From Pseudonocardia hydrocarbonoxydans (GTDB lineage Bacteria > Actinomycetota > Actinomycetes > Mycobacteriales > Pseudonocardiaceae), in NCBI RefSeq assembly GCF_006539565.1, contig NZ_BJNG01000035.1:89207-153206 (forward strand): a stretch of DNA of 64,000 nt, given 5' to 3'. The notes below the pieces were generated by a model. The model searched no databases. It was given only the letters and a program-made list of their open reading frames with translations, and had not been told where the DNA came from. Numbering within the stretch: position 1 is the stretch's first letter; each line of letters opens with the position of its first letter. This document shows positions 54,907 through 63,467 of this stretch, one piece after another. The position numbers were made by a program, and so were the translations under genes.

Positions 54907-55782
54907 TCACGGCACGTCCTGCTCGATCGCGGACGGGGTGGCCGCGGCGGCGTCGAGGCCCGCGGGCGAGTCGGCCGGGGCCTCCAGCGGGGCACCGTCG
55001 TCGGCCAGCCCGACCCGCGCGAGCAGGAACGGCCGCGACGGGCCCTTGACCAGCTTCGCGGCGAGGACGGGATCGGTGGGCCCCTCGCCGTAGGCGGGGC
55101 AGTCGGCGGCCAGCGAACAGGCCCCGCAGGCGGGCTTGCGGGCGTGGCAGACGCGGCGGCCGTGGAAGATCACGCGGTGCGAGGTCATCGTCCACTCGCG
55201 CCGGGGCACCAGCTCCCCGACCGCGTGCTCGACCTTGACCGGGTCCTCCAGGTCCGTCCAGCCCCAGCGGCGGACCAGGCGCCCGAAGTGGGTGTCGACG
55301 GTGATCCCCGGGACGCCGAACGCGTTGCCGAGGATGACGTTGGCCGTCTTGCGCCCGATCCCGGGCAGGGCCACCAGCTCGTCGAGCGTGTGCGGCAGCT
55401 CGCCGCCGTGCTTCTCCACGACCGCGGCACCCAGCCCGATCAGCGACGAGGCCTTGTTCCGGAAGAACCCGGTGCTGTGGATCATCTCCTCCAGCTCGGC
55501 CCGGTCGGCCTGCGCGTAGGCGAGCGCGGTGGGGTAGCGGGCGAACAGCGCCGGGGTGACGAGGTTGACGCCCTTGTCCGTGCTCTGCGCGGACAGGATG
55601 GTGGCGACGGCCAGCTCGAGCGGCGTGCGGAAATCGAGCTCGCAGTGCGCGTCGACGTGGGTGGCGGTGAGCTCGCGCAGCATCCGGCCGACCCGGCGGG
55701 CCCGCCCGAGCGACGGCTCGCCCGCCGCCACCCGCTTCGCGAGCGCGGCCGCCCGACGGGCCTGTGCGGAGGGTGCGGTCAC
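54907..55782 (-). CDS. nth: Endonuclease III
   Basis: The product is 291 residues. The helix-hairpin-helix [13 protein letters not shown] carries the catalytic Lys and VDTHFGRL the catalytic Asp. The four cysteines C-x6-C-x2-C-x5-C ([17 protein letters not shown]) hold a 4Fe-4S cluster. The enzyme removes oxidised pyrimidines from DNA. A C-terminal extension of about 60 residues is Ala/Pro-rich. The start was chosen at GTG 55782, seven bases after TAGGCT on the minus strand, a leaderless arrangement; the ATG at 55806 lies beyond that promoter. Confidence 0.94.
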   Translation of the reverse strand: MTAPSAQARRAAALAKRVAAGEPSLGRARRVGRMLRELTATHVDAHCELDFRTPLELAVATILSAQSTDKGVNLVTPALFARYPTALAYAQADRAELEEMIHSTGFFRNKASSLIGLGAAVVEKHGGELPHTLDELVALPGIGRKTANVILGNAFGVPGITVDTHFGRLVRRWGWTDLEDPVKVEHAVGELVPRREWTMTSHRVIFHGRRVCHARKPACGACSLAADCPAYGEGPTDPVLAAKLVKGPSRPFLLARVGLADDGAPLEAPADSPAGLDAAAATPSAIEQDVP

Positions 55783-55934
55783 GCCCCCGAGCCTACGGCG
55801 GGCCACCGACGGCCCGCCCCCACCTCACCGCCGGCCGGCCGTCCGAACACCCGGACACGTTTGGGTATCGGGACCACGCCACGTCGACCCCGGTCGGCCG
55901 TAACCCGGACGGGTGCGGGATCATCCTCCCTGAC

Positions 55935-56186
55935 ATGACTGCCTGGCTCTCCGTCCTCGTACCGCTGCTGGTGATGTTCTTCGCGCTCGGCATGGAGCGC
56001 GTCGAGTCCAGGCTGCGGGAGTCCACCGTGCGTCCCGAGGAGCTCGAGGAGCTGCTCGAACGCCCCCGCCCCGACGAGGTCAGCGCCCTGTTCCGGCAGG
56101 GCACCGGCCGCGCCCTCGAGCTGTTCCGGCTCCGCAACCGCGGGCCGCGCGGTCGCCGGCCGCAGAAGCGCGACACGGCCGCCTGA
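55935..56186 (+). CDS. Small membrane protein with one helix (83 aa)
   Basis: The product is 83 residues: one N-terminal transmembrane helix (residues 3-20) and a charged cytoplasmic tail (VRPEELEELLERPRPDEVSALFRQG, then arginine-rich end). It stands between nth and crp, as does a small membrane gene in mycobacteria (Rv3675). No function is known. The ATG lies after a CCTGAC stretch without a clear ribosome binding site. Confidence 0.7.
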   Translation: MTAWLSVLVPLLVMFFALGMERVESRLRESTVRPEELEELLERPRPDEVSALFRQGTGRALELFRLRNRGPRGRRPQKRDTAA

Positions 56187-56297
56187 CCTGCGTGGCATGG
56201 GCCGCCGCCGGGTCCCCGGGGCGGTCCGGGCCGCGAAGTCGCCCGGTCGTGGACGGAAAACGACCCGCGCGACGTCACGGCGTGTGGGTGCACCCCC

Positions 56298-56303
56298 TAC
56301 ACT
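56298..56303 (+). promoter_or_regulatory. Predicted -10 box of crp
   Basis: TACACT lies 51 bases before the crp GTG and fits the actinobacterial -10 consensus. A transcript would begin near 56310 and carry a short leader with GAGGAGCGG before the start codon. No -35 box and no clear Crp site was identified. Confidence 0.4.
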
Positions 56304-56354
56304 GACGCGCCGGTGATCCGCCGCGGGGCTGCGGCTGGGACGAGGAGCGGTGAA

Positions 56355-57029
56355 GTGGACGAGATTCTGATCCGCGCAGGCATTTTCCAGGGGGTCGAGC
56401 CGCACGCGGCCGAGGCCCTGGCGCAGGCGCTGGAGCCGGCGGAGTTCCCGCGGGGGCACGTGATCTTCGCGGAGGGCGAACCGGGCGACCGGCTATACAT
56501 CGTCGCGACCGGGAAGGTCAAGATCGGCCGCAAGTCCCCCGACGGCCGCGAGAACCTGCTGATGGTGGCCGGCCCGTCCGACATGTTCGGCGAACTGTCG
56601 ATCTTCGACCCGGGCCCGCGCACGTCGTCGGCCACGGCCGTCACGGAGGTCCGCAGCTACACGATGGACCGCGCCGCGCTGCGGGAGTGGATCGGCAAGC
56701 GTCCCGAGATCGCCGAGCAGCTGCTGCGCGTCCTGGCCAGGAGGCTGCGCCGCACCAACAACATGCTCGCCGACCTCATCTTCACCGACGTCCCCGGCCG
56801 CGTGGCGAAGTCGCTGCTGCAGCTGGCGCGCCAGTTCGGGTCGCAGGAGTCGGGTCTGCTGCGCGTCACGCACGACCTGACGCAGGAGGAGATCGCGCAG
56901 CTCGTCGGCGCGAGCCGCGAGACCGTCAACAAGGCCCTCGCCGACTTCGCGCACCGCGGCTGGCTGCGCCTGGAGGGCAAGAGCGTGCTCATCCTGGAGC
57001 CCGAGCGCCTGGCCCGCCGGGCCCGCTAG
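56355..57029 (+). CDS. crp: Crp/Fnr-family cAMP receptor protein
   Basis: The product is 224 residues, the mycobacterial Crp length. The cyclic-nucleotide pocket is [18 protein letters not shown], with the Arg and Ser that hold cAMP phosphate. A long dimer helix follows, then the helix-turn-helix [20 protein letters not shown]. No Fe-S cysteines are present, so it is not a Fnr type. It is a global regulator responding to cAMP. The GTG at 56355 has GGAG upstream; the longer frame from 56313 is rejected. A hairpin terminator follows. Confidence 0.95.
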   Translation: MDEILIRAGIFQGVEPHAAEALAQALEPAEFPRGHVIFAEGEPGDRLYIVATGKVKIGRKSPDGRENLLMVAGPSDMFGELSIFDPGPRTSSATAVTEVRSYTMDRAALREWIGKRPEIAEQLLRVLARRLRRTNNMLADLIFTDVPGRVAKSLLQLARQFGSQESGLLRVTHDLTQEEIAQLVGASRETVNKALADFAHRGWLRLEGKSVLILEPERLARRAR

Positions 57030-57042
57030 ACACGGCTCCGCC

Positions 57043-57073
57043 GAACGGCACTCCCGGGTCGGGGGTGCCGTTC
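57043..57073 (+). terminator. Rho-independent-like terminator after crp
   Basis: A 13-base stem, GAACGGCACTCCC pairing with GGGGGTGCCGTTC with a single T/G pair, closes a five-base loop. It lies 14 bases after the crp stop. There is no strong T-run, as is usual for high-GC actinobacteria. Confidence 0.8.
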
Positions 57074-57105
57074 GTCGCGTCCGGGGACAATAAAGTGGTA
57101 CGGGC

Positions 57106-58371
57106 GTGCCAGATCGTGCGACCCTGGGGGACGTGTCCTCCTCGTCCGCGGCGCTGGCCGACTACCGCGCCGCCCTGACCTCCCCCGGCGCGCTCGTCCC
57201 CGCCCTCGCCTCGGCGCTGGCGCGGCTGCCGATCGCCATGACGACCCTGGCCGTCCTGCTCTACGTGCAGCGGGTCACCGGGTCCTACGCCGTGGCCGCG
57301 GTGGTGTCGGCGGGCACGCTGGCCGGGGAGTCGCTCGGCGCGGTCGCGCAGGGGCGCTGGATGGACCGGACGGGGCCGACGCGGCCGCTGCTGCTCGCCG
57401 CGGGCCTCTACGCGCTGGCCGGGGCCGGGCTCGTCCTGGCGATCGAGAGCGGGGCGGCGCTGCCGCTGCTGGTCGGCGCGGCGGCGCTGTCGGGCCTGGT
57501 GCGCCCGGCGATGCCGGGCGCCTCGCGGTCGCTGTGGGCCCGTCTCGTGCCGGCCGGGCCGCGCCGCGACGCCGCGTACAGCTACGAGGCAATCAGCCTG
57601 GAGACCTTCTTCATCCTCGGCCCGGCGCTGGCCGCGTTCCTGGTCACCGCGCCGTGGCCGGGCACCGCGCTCGTCGTGGCGATCGCGGGCATGGTCATCG
57701 GCACCACGATCTTCGCCCTCAGCCGCCCGGTCCGCACGCAGCGGCCGTCGGCGGGCGGGCCGTCGATCGGGATGCTCGGCGCGCTGCGCCCGCCCGGCAT
57801 GCGCACCGTCACGCTGGCCTCGCTGGGCTTCGGCCTCGTGATCGGCTCGGTCGAGGTGGGCGTCAACGCCGTGGCCACCGAGCAGGGCTCCCCGACGCTG
57901 GGTGGCGTGCTGCTCTCCGCGTGGTCGGTGGCCTCGGTCGTCGCGGGCGTCCTGTACTCGCTGCGGCCCTGGCCCCGGCCGTTGCACCTGCGGATGCCGT
58001 CCCTGCTGGCCGCCTTCGCCGCCTGCGTCACGGCGATGGCGCTGGTCGGGCCGCTGGCGTCGCTGCCGGTGCTCGTCGTCGCGATGCTGGCGGCCGGGGC
58101 GCTGATCACCCCGCAGGTCACCGCCCACTCCCTCGGCGTGGAGGCCACCGCTCCCGCCGGCACGTCGACCGAGGCGTTCGGGTGGGTCGTCACGGCGGCG
58201 GTGCTGGGCATCTCGTCCGGGCAGGTGCTGGCCGGGCTGGCCGTCGACACCGCAGGGGCCGCCAGCTCGTTCCTGGTGGGCGGGGTGGCGGGCGGGATCG
58301 TGGCCGCGGCGCTGTGGTGGCGGCGCGGCACGCTGGCCCCGCGCCCGGCGGAGCACCTGACGGCGGCCTGA
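57106..58371 (+). CDS. MFS transporter
   Basis: The product is 421 residues with about 12 membrane segments in two halves. A signature-like loop QGRWMDRTGPTRPLLL after the second helix fits the major facilitator superfamily. The substrate cannot be told. The start is GTG 57106 in the sequence following TAAAGT; GTG 57132 is an alternative. The gene ends at the second dispersed palindrome. Confidence 0.8.
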   Translation: MPDRATLGDVSSSSAALADYRAALTSPGALVPALASALARLPIAMTTLAVLLYVQRVTGSYAVAAVVSAGTLAGESLGAVAQGRWMDRTGPTRPLLLAAGLYALAGAGLVLAIESGAALPLLVGAAALSGLVRPAMPGASRSLWARLVPAGPRRDAAYSYEAISLETFFILGPALAAFLVTAPWPGTALVVAIAGMVIGTTIFALSRPVRTQRPSAGGPSIGMLGALRPPGMRTVTLASLGFGLVIGSVEVGVNAVATEQGSPTLGGVLLSAWSVASVVAGVLYSLRPWPRPLHLRMPSLLAAFAACVTAMALVGPLASLPVLVVAMLAAGALITPQVTAHSLGVEATAPAGTSTEAFGWVVTAAVLGISSGQVLAGLAVDTAGAASSFLVGGVAGGIVAAALWWRRGTLAPRPAEHLTAA

Positions 58372-58406
58372 CACCCGCGCCCCGCGGCCCCGCGCCCCCG
58401 TGAGTC

Positions 58407-58457
58407 GCAGTGGGGTGGCTTCACTGCAACCAGGTGGGAGTGGAGCCACCCCACTGC
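58407..58457. repeat. Dispersed palindromic repeat, copy 2
   Basis: The left arm GCAGTGGGGTGGCTTCACT is identical to copy 1 at 25353; the right arm (58439-58457) is its complement with one mismatch and the loop is again 13 bases. It lies 35 bases after the MFS stop and 29 bases before the stop of the convergent metallo-hydrolase, so it could terminate both. Confidence 0.87.
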
Positions 58458-58486
58458 AACGCGGGGCGGAGCGGGCGGGGCCGCGG

Positions 58487-59272
58487 TCAGGGGCGCAGGT
58501 AGGCCAGTTGGGCCTGCACCGACCACTCGGCGGCGGGCCACAGCGACTCGTCGACGTCGGCGTAGACCAGTTCCACCACCTGGCGGGCGGTCGCGGCGGG
58601 CCCGAGCGTCGCCAGTGCGTCGCGGACCTGGTCGAGGCGCTGCTCGCGGTGCGCCAGGTACGCCGCGGCGACGGCGGGCGCGTCGGGCAGGTCCGGGCCG
58701 TGCCCGGGCAGCACCGCGGTGCCGGGGGCGAGGTCGGCGAGGCGGCGCAGCGAGTCGAGGTAGGGGCCCAGCGCGCCGTCGGGGTGGTCGATGACGGTGG
58801 TGCCGCGCCCCAGGATCGTGTCGCCGGTGAGGACGGCCTGTGCGGCGCCGGGCCCGTCGAGCAGGAACGACACCGAGTCCGAGGTGTGCCCCGGCGTGCC
58901 GACGACCCGCAGCTCGACGCCCGCCGCGGCCACCACCTCGCCCACGCCCAGCGCCTCGGACCCGAGCACCAGCGACGGGTCGAGCGCGCGAACCGGTGCC
59001 CCGGTCAGCTCGGCGAACCGGGCGGCACCGCCGGCGTGGTCGTGGTGGCGGTGGGTGAGCAGTACGAGCGCGACCGGGCCCTGCGCGGCGACGCGTTCGA
59101 GGTGCCCGATCTCGTCGTCACCGGGGTCGACGACGACGCACTCCTCGACGCCGGGCGCCCGCAGCACCCAGGAGTTGGTGCCCTCCAGCGTCATCGGGGA
59201 CGGGTTGTCGGCCAGCAGCACCGACGCGAGCGGGGTGACGGGCCGCAGGACGCGGGGGGCGGGATGGGTCAT
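58487..59272 (-). CDS. Metallo-beta-lactamase-fold hydrolase
   Basis: The product is 261 residues. The metal motif is THRHHDHAGG, with further ligands in GTPGHTSDS and LTGDTILG. The family (Rv3677c type, LACTB2-like) may cleave RNA or thioesters; the substrate is unknown. Its ATG overlaps the stop of the Nudix gene (ATGA), so the two are coupled, and both lie near crp as in mycobacteria. Confidence 0.85.
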   Translation of the reverse strand: MTHPAPRVLRPVTPLASVLLADNPSPMTLEGTNSWVLRAPGVEECVVVDPGDDEIGHLERVAAQGPVALVLLTHRHHDHAGGAARFAELTGAPVRALDPSLVLGSEALGVGEVVAAAGVELRVVGTPGHTSDSVSFLLDGPGAAQAVLTGDTILGRGTTVIDHPDGALGPYLDSLRRLADLAPGTAVLPGHGPDLPDAPAVAAAYLAHREQRLDQVRDALATLGPAATARQVVELVYADVDESLWPAAEWSVQAQLAYLRP

Positions 59273-60081
59273 CGCGGGTCGCCCGGCGTCAGGTGCCCGA
59301 CGGCCACCTCGAAACCCTCGTCACCGGGCAGGACGACCACCACCTCGTCGCCCTCGCGCTTGACCCGCGGGATCACCGGCCGCACCGTCCGCGCGGCGGC
59401 CGCGGCGAGCACCGACGCGGTGTCGGGGTACTCCGCGATCTCCTGCAGCGTGCGGAACGTGGGCGCCATCAGCTCCATCTCCCCGGCCCGCCACCGCTGC
59501 AGCGCCTCGGCGGGGTGCCACCAGGCCGCCTCGACGGCCTCGGTCGTGTGCGCGTCGGCCTCCTGGCCGTGCGGCACCGCCGCGACGAAGAACGCCGTGT
59601 CGTAGCGGCGCGGCGACTCCTCGGGGGTGATCCAGCGCGCCCAGGCGTCGAGCAGGTCGGCGCGGAGCACGAGATCGCCCTGCGCGAGGACGTCGGCGAG
59701 CGTCCGGTGCCGGGCCACGAGGTCGGCACGGGCCTGCGCGAGCTCCATCGGGCCGGGGAGCGAGCCGTCGGGGCGCGCGGCCAGCAGCACCCCGCACTCC
59801 TCGAACACCTCGCGGACGGCCGCGTGCACCAGCCGGCCCGCGAGCCCGGCATCGGCCTCCAGGCGCTCGCCCCACCACCCCGGATCGGGACCGGACCACA
59901 GCCGCGGATCGGGGGTGTCGGCGGCGTCGACCCCGCCGCCGGGGAACACCGTCATCCCGCCCGCGAACACCATCCCGGCCACCCGCCGCTGCAGGAACAC
60001 CTGCAACGGCCGGTCGCCGGGGGCGTCCCGGAGGAGCAGCACGGTGGCCGCGGGGCGGGGGACGGCCGGTTCGGGGGTCAC
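59269..60081 (-). CDS. Nudix hydrolase, NUDT19-like
   Basis: The product is 270 residues. The Nudix box is split by an insertion: FPGGGVDAAD, then about 35 residues later AAVREVFEECGVLL, as in NUDT7/NUDT19-type CoA hydrolases. The substrate is not proven. On the minus strand TAGGGT lies eight bases before the GTG, fitting a leaderless message. Its promoter overlaps that of the divergent oxidoreductase gene. Confidence 0.82.
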   Translation of the reverse strand: MTPEPAVPRPAATVLLLRDAPGDRPLQVFLQRRVAGMVFAGGMTVFPGGGVDAADTPDPRLWSGPDPGWWGERLEADAGLAGRLVHAAVREVFEECGVLLAARPDGSLPGPMELAQARADLVARHRTLADVLAQGDLVLRADLLDAWARWITPEESPRRYDTAFFVAAVPHGQEADAHTTEAVEAAWWHPAEALQRWRAGEMELMAPTFRTLQEIAEYPDTASVLAAAAARTVRPVIPRVKREGDEVVVVLPGDEGFEVAVGHLTPGDPR

Positions 60082-60089
60082 GGGGGGTC

Positions 60090-60098
60090 ACCCTATGT
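60090..60098. promoter_or_regulatory. Overlapping divergent -10 boxes
   Basis: On the minus strand TAGGGT covers 60095-60090 and serves the Nudix gene; on the plus strand CTATGT covers 60093-60098 and serves the oxidoreductase. The two hexamers share three bases and the start codons are only 24 bases apart, so RNA polymerase could occupy only one at a time. Confidence 0.5.
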
Positions 60099-60105
60099 CC
60101 CCGGC

Positions 60106-60996
60106 ATGATGACGCACGTGGGAGCGCTGCGCGTGGGGCTGGTCGGGGGCGGGCCGTGGGCGCGGCGGGTGCACGGGCCCGCGGTGGCCGCCCACCCCGG
60201 CACCGAGCTGACGGCGCTGTGGACCCGCCGGCCCGAGGTCGCCGACGAGATGTCCGGCGTGCTGGGCGGGCGCGCGGTGGGGTCGTTCGAGGAGCTGCTC
60301 GACGCCGTCGACGCCGTGGCGTTCGCGGTACCGCCTCAGGTGCAGGCCGGGCTCGCGGTGCGGGCGGCGCGGGCGGGCCGGCACCTGATCTGCGAGAAGC
60401 CGCTCGCCGCCGATCTCGACGGGGCCCGCGCGGTGGCCCGGGCCGCGGTCGGCGTCACCACGGCGCTGGTACTGACGCTGCGCTACGACCCCGAGATCTC
60501 CGCCTGGCTGTCCGGGGTGCCCGGCGGGGCGGGTCCCGACAGCGTCGGGGCGGTCCGCTGGCTGTCGGGCTCCCTGCTCGGCGGCCCGTACGCGGCGTCG
60601 ACGTGGCGGGCCGAGCGCGGTGCGCTGCTCGATCTCGGCCCGCACGTCGTCGACCTCCTCGACGCTGCGCTCGGCCCCGTCACCGGCGTCGACTGGGCCC
60701 ACCACGACGAGCCCGACCTGTGGCGCTTCGCCCTGCGGCACGCCGGCGGCGCGCACAGCACCGCAACGATCTCGCTGCGGCTGCCCGTCGACCCGTCGGA
60801 GATCGAGCTGACGGCCTTCGGCGGCGTCGGCAGGCACCGCCTCAGCGGGCGCGCCGCCGACGCCCCGGCCTGCTACGCACGGCTGCTCGACGGGTTCGTC
60901 GACGCCGTGCGCGGCGGCCCGCCGGTCGCCCTCGACGTCGCCCGCGGCCTGCGCCTGCAGGAGATCGTCGACGAGGTGGGCCGGGCCGCGGGCTGA
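60106..60996 (+). CDS. Gfo/Idh/MocA-family oxidoreductase
   Basis: The product is 296 residues. The Rossmann start VGLVGGGPWARRVHGPA and the family motif HLICEKPLAADLDGA (EKP) are present, followed by a dimer-forming beta sheet. Such enzymes oxidise or reduce sugars and related polyols with NAD(P). The substrate is unknown. CTATGT lies seven bases before the ATG at 60106; a second ATG at 60109 is possible. Confidence 0.85.
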   Translation: MMTHVGALRVGLVGGGPWARRVHGPAVAAHPGTELTALWTRRPEVADEMSGVLGGRAVGSFEELLDAVDAVAFAVPPQVQAGLAVRAARAGRHLICEKPLAADLDGARAVARAAVGVTTALVLTLRYDPEISAWLSGVPGGAGPDSVGAVRWLSGSLLGGPYAASTWRAERGALLDLGPHVVDLLDAALGPVTGVDWAHHDEPDLWRFALRHAGGAHSTATISLRLPVDPSEIELTAFGGVGRHRLSGRAADAPACYARLLDGFVDAVRGGPPVALDVARGLRLQEIVDEVGRAAG

Positions 60997-61006
60997 CCCG
61001 GCGCGC

Positions 61007-63439
61007 TCAGCCCGCCCGGTCCGGCGGCTGCGGCGCCCGGCCGTTCCCGGGCTCGCCCGCGATGCCGGCCCGACGGGAGACCCGCGGCTTCGGGGCGTCG
61101 CCGACCCCCAGCTCGGCCTGCAGGCGGGCGAGGAGGTCGCGGTCGGCCTCGGAGAGCCGGGCCGAGTCGTCCGGTGCCGGGCCGGGCGCGGGTGCGGGTG
61201 CGGTGTACGGGGCGGGCGACGGGCGCTCCGACGACGGGTGCTCCGACGAGGGGCGCTGGGGCAACGGGCGCTGGGGCAACGGCGCAGGCCGGGGCGACGG
61301 GGGCGGGCCTGCCTGGTGGGCATCCGTTGCGTCCCGGGGCCGGGGCGACCGGGCGTCGGGATCGGGCAGGACGGACGGCCCGGGCAGGGGCTCCTGCGGG
61401 TCGAGCGGGTCCGGGGAGCCCGCCGAGCGCGACATCGCCCAGTCGCCGGAGATCCAGTCGGCCAGCCAGTCGTCGGCGACGGGCGTGCCGTCCTGCTCGT
61501 CGGACCGGTGGTCGCCGCCGTGGTCCCCGGCGTCGTGCATCGGGAGCCGGCCCAGGCCGAGCGGGTCGGCCTCGTCGATCGTCGGCAGGCCGTAGGACTC
61601 GCGCTCGCCGGCCGGGGCGCCGAAGGGGTCGCCGATCGAGGCGAGGGCCGGGCCGTCGGACCCGGCGGCCGCGGGCCGGACCGGGTCGCGGGGGAGGTCC
61701 GAGACCGGGGCCAGCGGGCGGCGCCTGCCGAGCGGGATCGGGCTCGGCAGGGACCGCGGGGATCCGGGCAGGGCCGTGGGGCGGGGACGGGGCGGGTCGG
61801 TGCGGACCCGCAGCGGCGTGACCGGGGCGGGGGCGGGGTCGGCCGCCGGGTCCGCGGCGGCCGCGTCCTCACCCGGGCCGGCGTCCTCGCCCGGTTCGGC
61901 GTCCTCGCCCGGGGCGACCACGGCGTCACCCGGGGCTGCGTCGTCCGGAGCGGCGTCGGCCGGAGCGGCGTCGTCCGGGACGGCGTCGTCCGGAGCGGCG
62001 TCGGCCGGGACCGTCGCGGCGTCGGCCGGGAGGACGACGGGCTGCGGGGCGGTGCCGGACGGAGAGCTGGGGCCGGACGGAGAGCTGGGGCCGGACGGAG
62101 AGCTGGGGTCGGACGCACCGGAGGTGTCCGGGTGGGCGACGGCGGGGCGGGTGCCGATCGGGTCGGTGTCCGGCGCGTCGGCGTCGCCCGGCGCGTCGGG
62201 GGACCCCGCACGCGGCGACTCCACGAGGGGCGACCCCGCGTCGGGCTCCGGCCCGGCGGCGTCGGACGCACCGGGGGCCGACGCGTCGCCCAGGCCCGCA
62301 CCGGCGGCATCCGGCCGGCCACGGCCCGACCCGAACAGGTCCGACCCGGTCGGGTCGGGCCCGGTCATGTCCGGCCCGGGCAGGTCCGACCCGGGCAGGT
62401 CCGACCCGGACGACGCCGACGTGGGCGAGTCCGGCCCGGGCGACTCCGAGCCCGTGCCGACCGGCTCGTCGACCGACGCCATCCCGCCGACGGTCACCGC
62501 GCCCGCCTCCGGGGCCGGTACGGCGGACCGGCCGACACCCGACCAGCCGAACAGCGGCGGGTCGGCATCCGGGGCGGACCGGCCGAACAGCGGCAGACCG
62601 GCATCCGGGGTCCGGTCGTCGGCCGGGGCGGCCGGGGCTGCCGGGGCGGGCGCCGCGCCGAAGTCCCACGACGTCTCGTCCCCGGGGGCGGCCTCGCGGC
62701 GGTAACGGCGGTGCTGGGGAGCGGGGACCGGCTGGTCGGGGGCGGGCGTGCGGGCAATCCCGGTCGGTGGGGTCTCGGCCTCGGCGGGGCCGGGGTGCTG
62801 CACGGCGATCGCGTCGGTGTCGAGCCCGCCGGCCGCCTCGTCCGCCCCGTGGACGGCCACGGCGGCGGCGAGGGCGGCCTGCTGGTAGCCGGGCCGGGCG
62901 GCGCCCGCGACGACGACCTCGACCGCGGCGGGGGCGCCGACGCGCACGCAGGCGATGGAGAGCTGGTAGCCCAGGACGTCGACGGGGCGCTGGTCGCCGG
63001 CCGGGACCTCGACGAGGACGACCGGCTGCGGCAGCGGGCCGGGCGCCGAGCCGGCGGGCGTGGTCCGGAAGGTCACCCAGGTGCGGCAGCCCGCGACCAG
63101 CCGCTCGGGCAGCGCGCCCACGGCCGCGGCGAGGTGCTCGACGCCGCGACCGGCGTCGAAGCGATGGGCGGTGGCGGCGTCGGCGGAGGCCGCGGGCAGG
63201 ACCGCGTCGGGGTCGAGATCGGTGCGCGCGGCCCGGGCGGCGGCGACGACGGCGGCCCGGTCGCCCGGCGTGAGCGCGGTGCCGTCGGCGGCCAGGGTGC
63301 CCGTGATCAGCTCCAGCGCGCGGCCGTCCTCGCCGACCGCGACGAGCTCGCGGCACCAGGCGAGCAGGTCGTCGTCGACGCGGCCGGCCAGGGCCAGCAG
63401 GATCTCGTGGGGCGAGTCGCCCGTCGTCCGGTCGTCCAT
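61007..63439 (-). CDS. Large hypothetical protein with repeat-rich disordered middle
   Basis: The product is 810 residues from the ATG at 63439 (GGGAG eight bases upstream). About 200 N-terminal residues are folded: ALAGRVDDDLLAWCRELVAVGEDGRALELITGTLAADG and a later strand-rich part (QPVVLVEVPAGDQRPVDVLGYQLSIACVRVG). The next 380 residues are Pro/Ala/Asp/Ser-rich with tandem short repeats such as SSPSGP and DAAPDDA. A C-terminal part contains WLADWISGDWAMSRSAG and a helix ARLSEADRDLLARLQAELGV. No family was recognised and there is no signal peptide. The same neighbourhood strand holds a shorter protein with a similar start (63468). Confidence 0.65.
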   Translation of the reverse strand: MDDRTTGDSPHEILLALAGRVDDDLLAWCRELVAVGEDGRALELITGTLAADGTALTPGDRAAVVAAARAARTDLDPDAVLPAASADAATAHRFDAGRGVEHLAAAVGALPERLVAGCRTWVTFRTTPAGSAPGPLPQPVVLVEVPAGDQRPVDVLGYQLSIACVRVGAPAAVEVVVAGAARPGYQQAALAAAVAVHGADEAAGGLDTDAIAVQHPGPAEAETPPTGIARTPAPDQPVPAPQHRRYRREAAPGDETSWDFGAAPAPAAPAAPADDRTPDAGLPLFGRSAPDADPPLFGWSGVGRSAVPAPEAGAVTVGGMASVDEPVGTGSESPGPDSPTSASSGSDLPGSDLPGPDMTGPDPTGSDLFGSGRGRPDAAGAGLGDASAPGASDAAGPEPDAGSPLVESPRAGSPDAPGDADAPDTDPIGTRPAVAHPDTSGASDPSSPSGPSSPSGPSSPSGTAPQPVVLPADAATVPADAAPDDAVPDDAAPADAAPDDAAPGDAVVAPGEDAEPGEDAGPGEDAAAADPAADPAPAPVTPLRVRTDPPRPRPTALPGSPRSLPSPIPLGRRRPLAPVSDLPRDPVRPAAAGSDGPALASIGDPFGAPAGERESYGLPTIDEADPLGLGRLPMHDAGDHGGDHRSDEQDGTPVADDWLADWISGDWAMSRSAGSPDPLDPQEPLPGPSVLPDPDARSPRPRDATDAHQAGPPPSPRPAPLPQRPLPQRPSSEHPSSERPSPAPYTAPAPAPGPAPDDSARLSEADRDLLARLQAELGVGDAPKPRVSRRAGIAGEPGNGRAPQPPDRAG
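62057..62110. repeat. 18-base tandem repeat, three copies
   Basis: The unit GGACGGAGAGCTGGGGCC occurs three times head to tail, the third copy with one base changed. On the minus strand it encodes SPSGPS units in the disordered middle of the large hypothetical protein. Shorter 15-base repeats encoding DAAPD and SDLPG-like units lie on either side. Confidence 0.85.
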
Positions 63440-63467
63440 CCGGATCTCCCGTTCCATGCGTTGCGGG

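Noticed and set aside
61236..62410. Short direct repeats resembling a CRISPR array
   Set aside because: Units are 15-18 bases, directly adjacent without spacers, and in frame within a coding gene.
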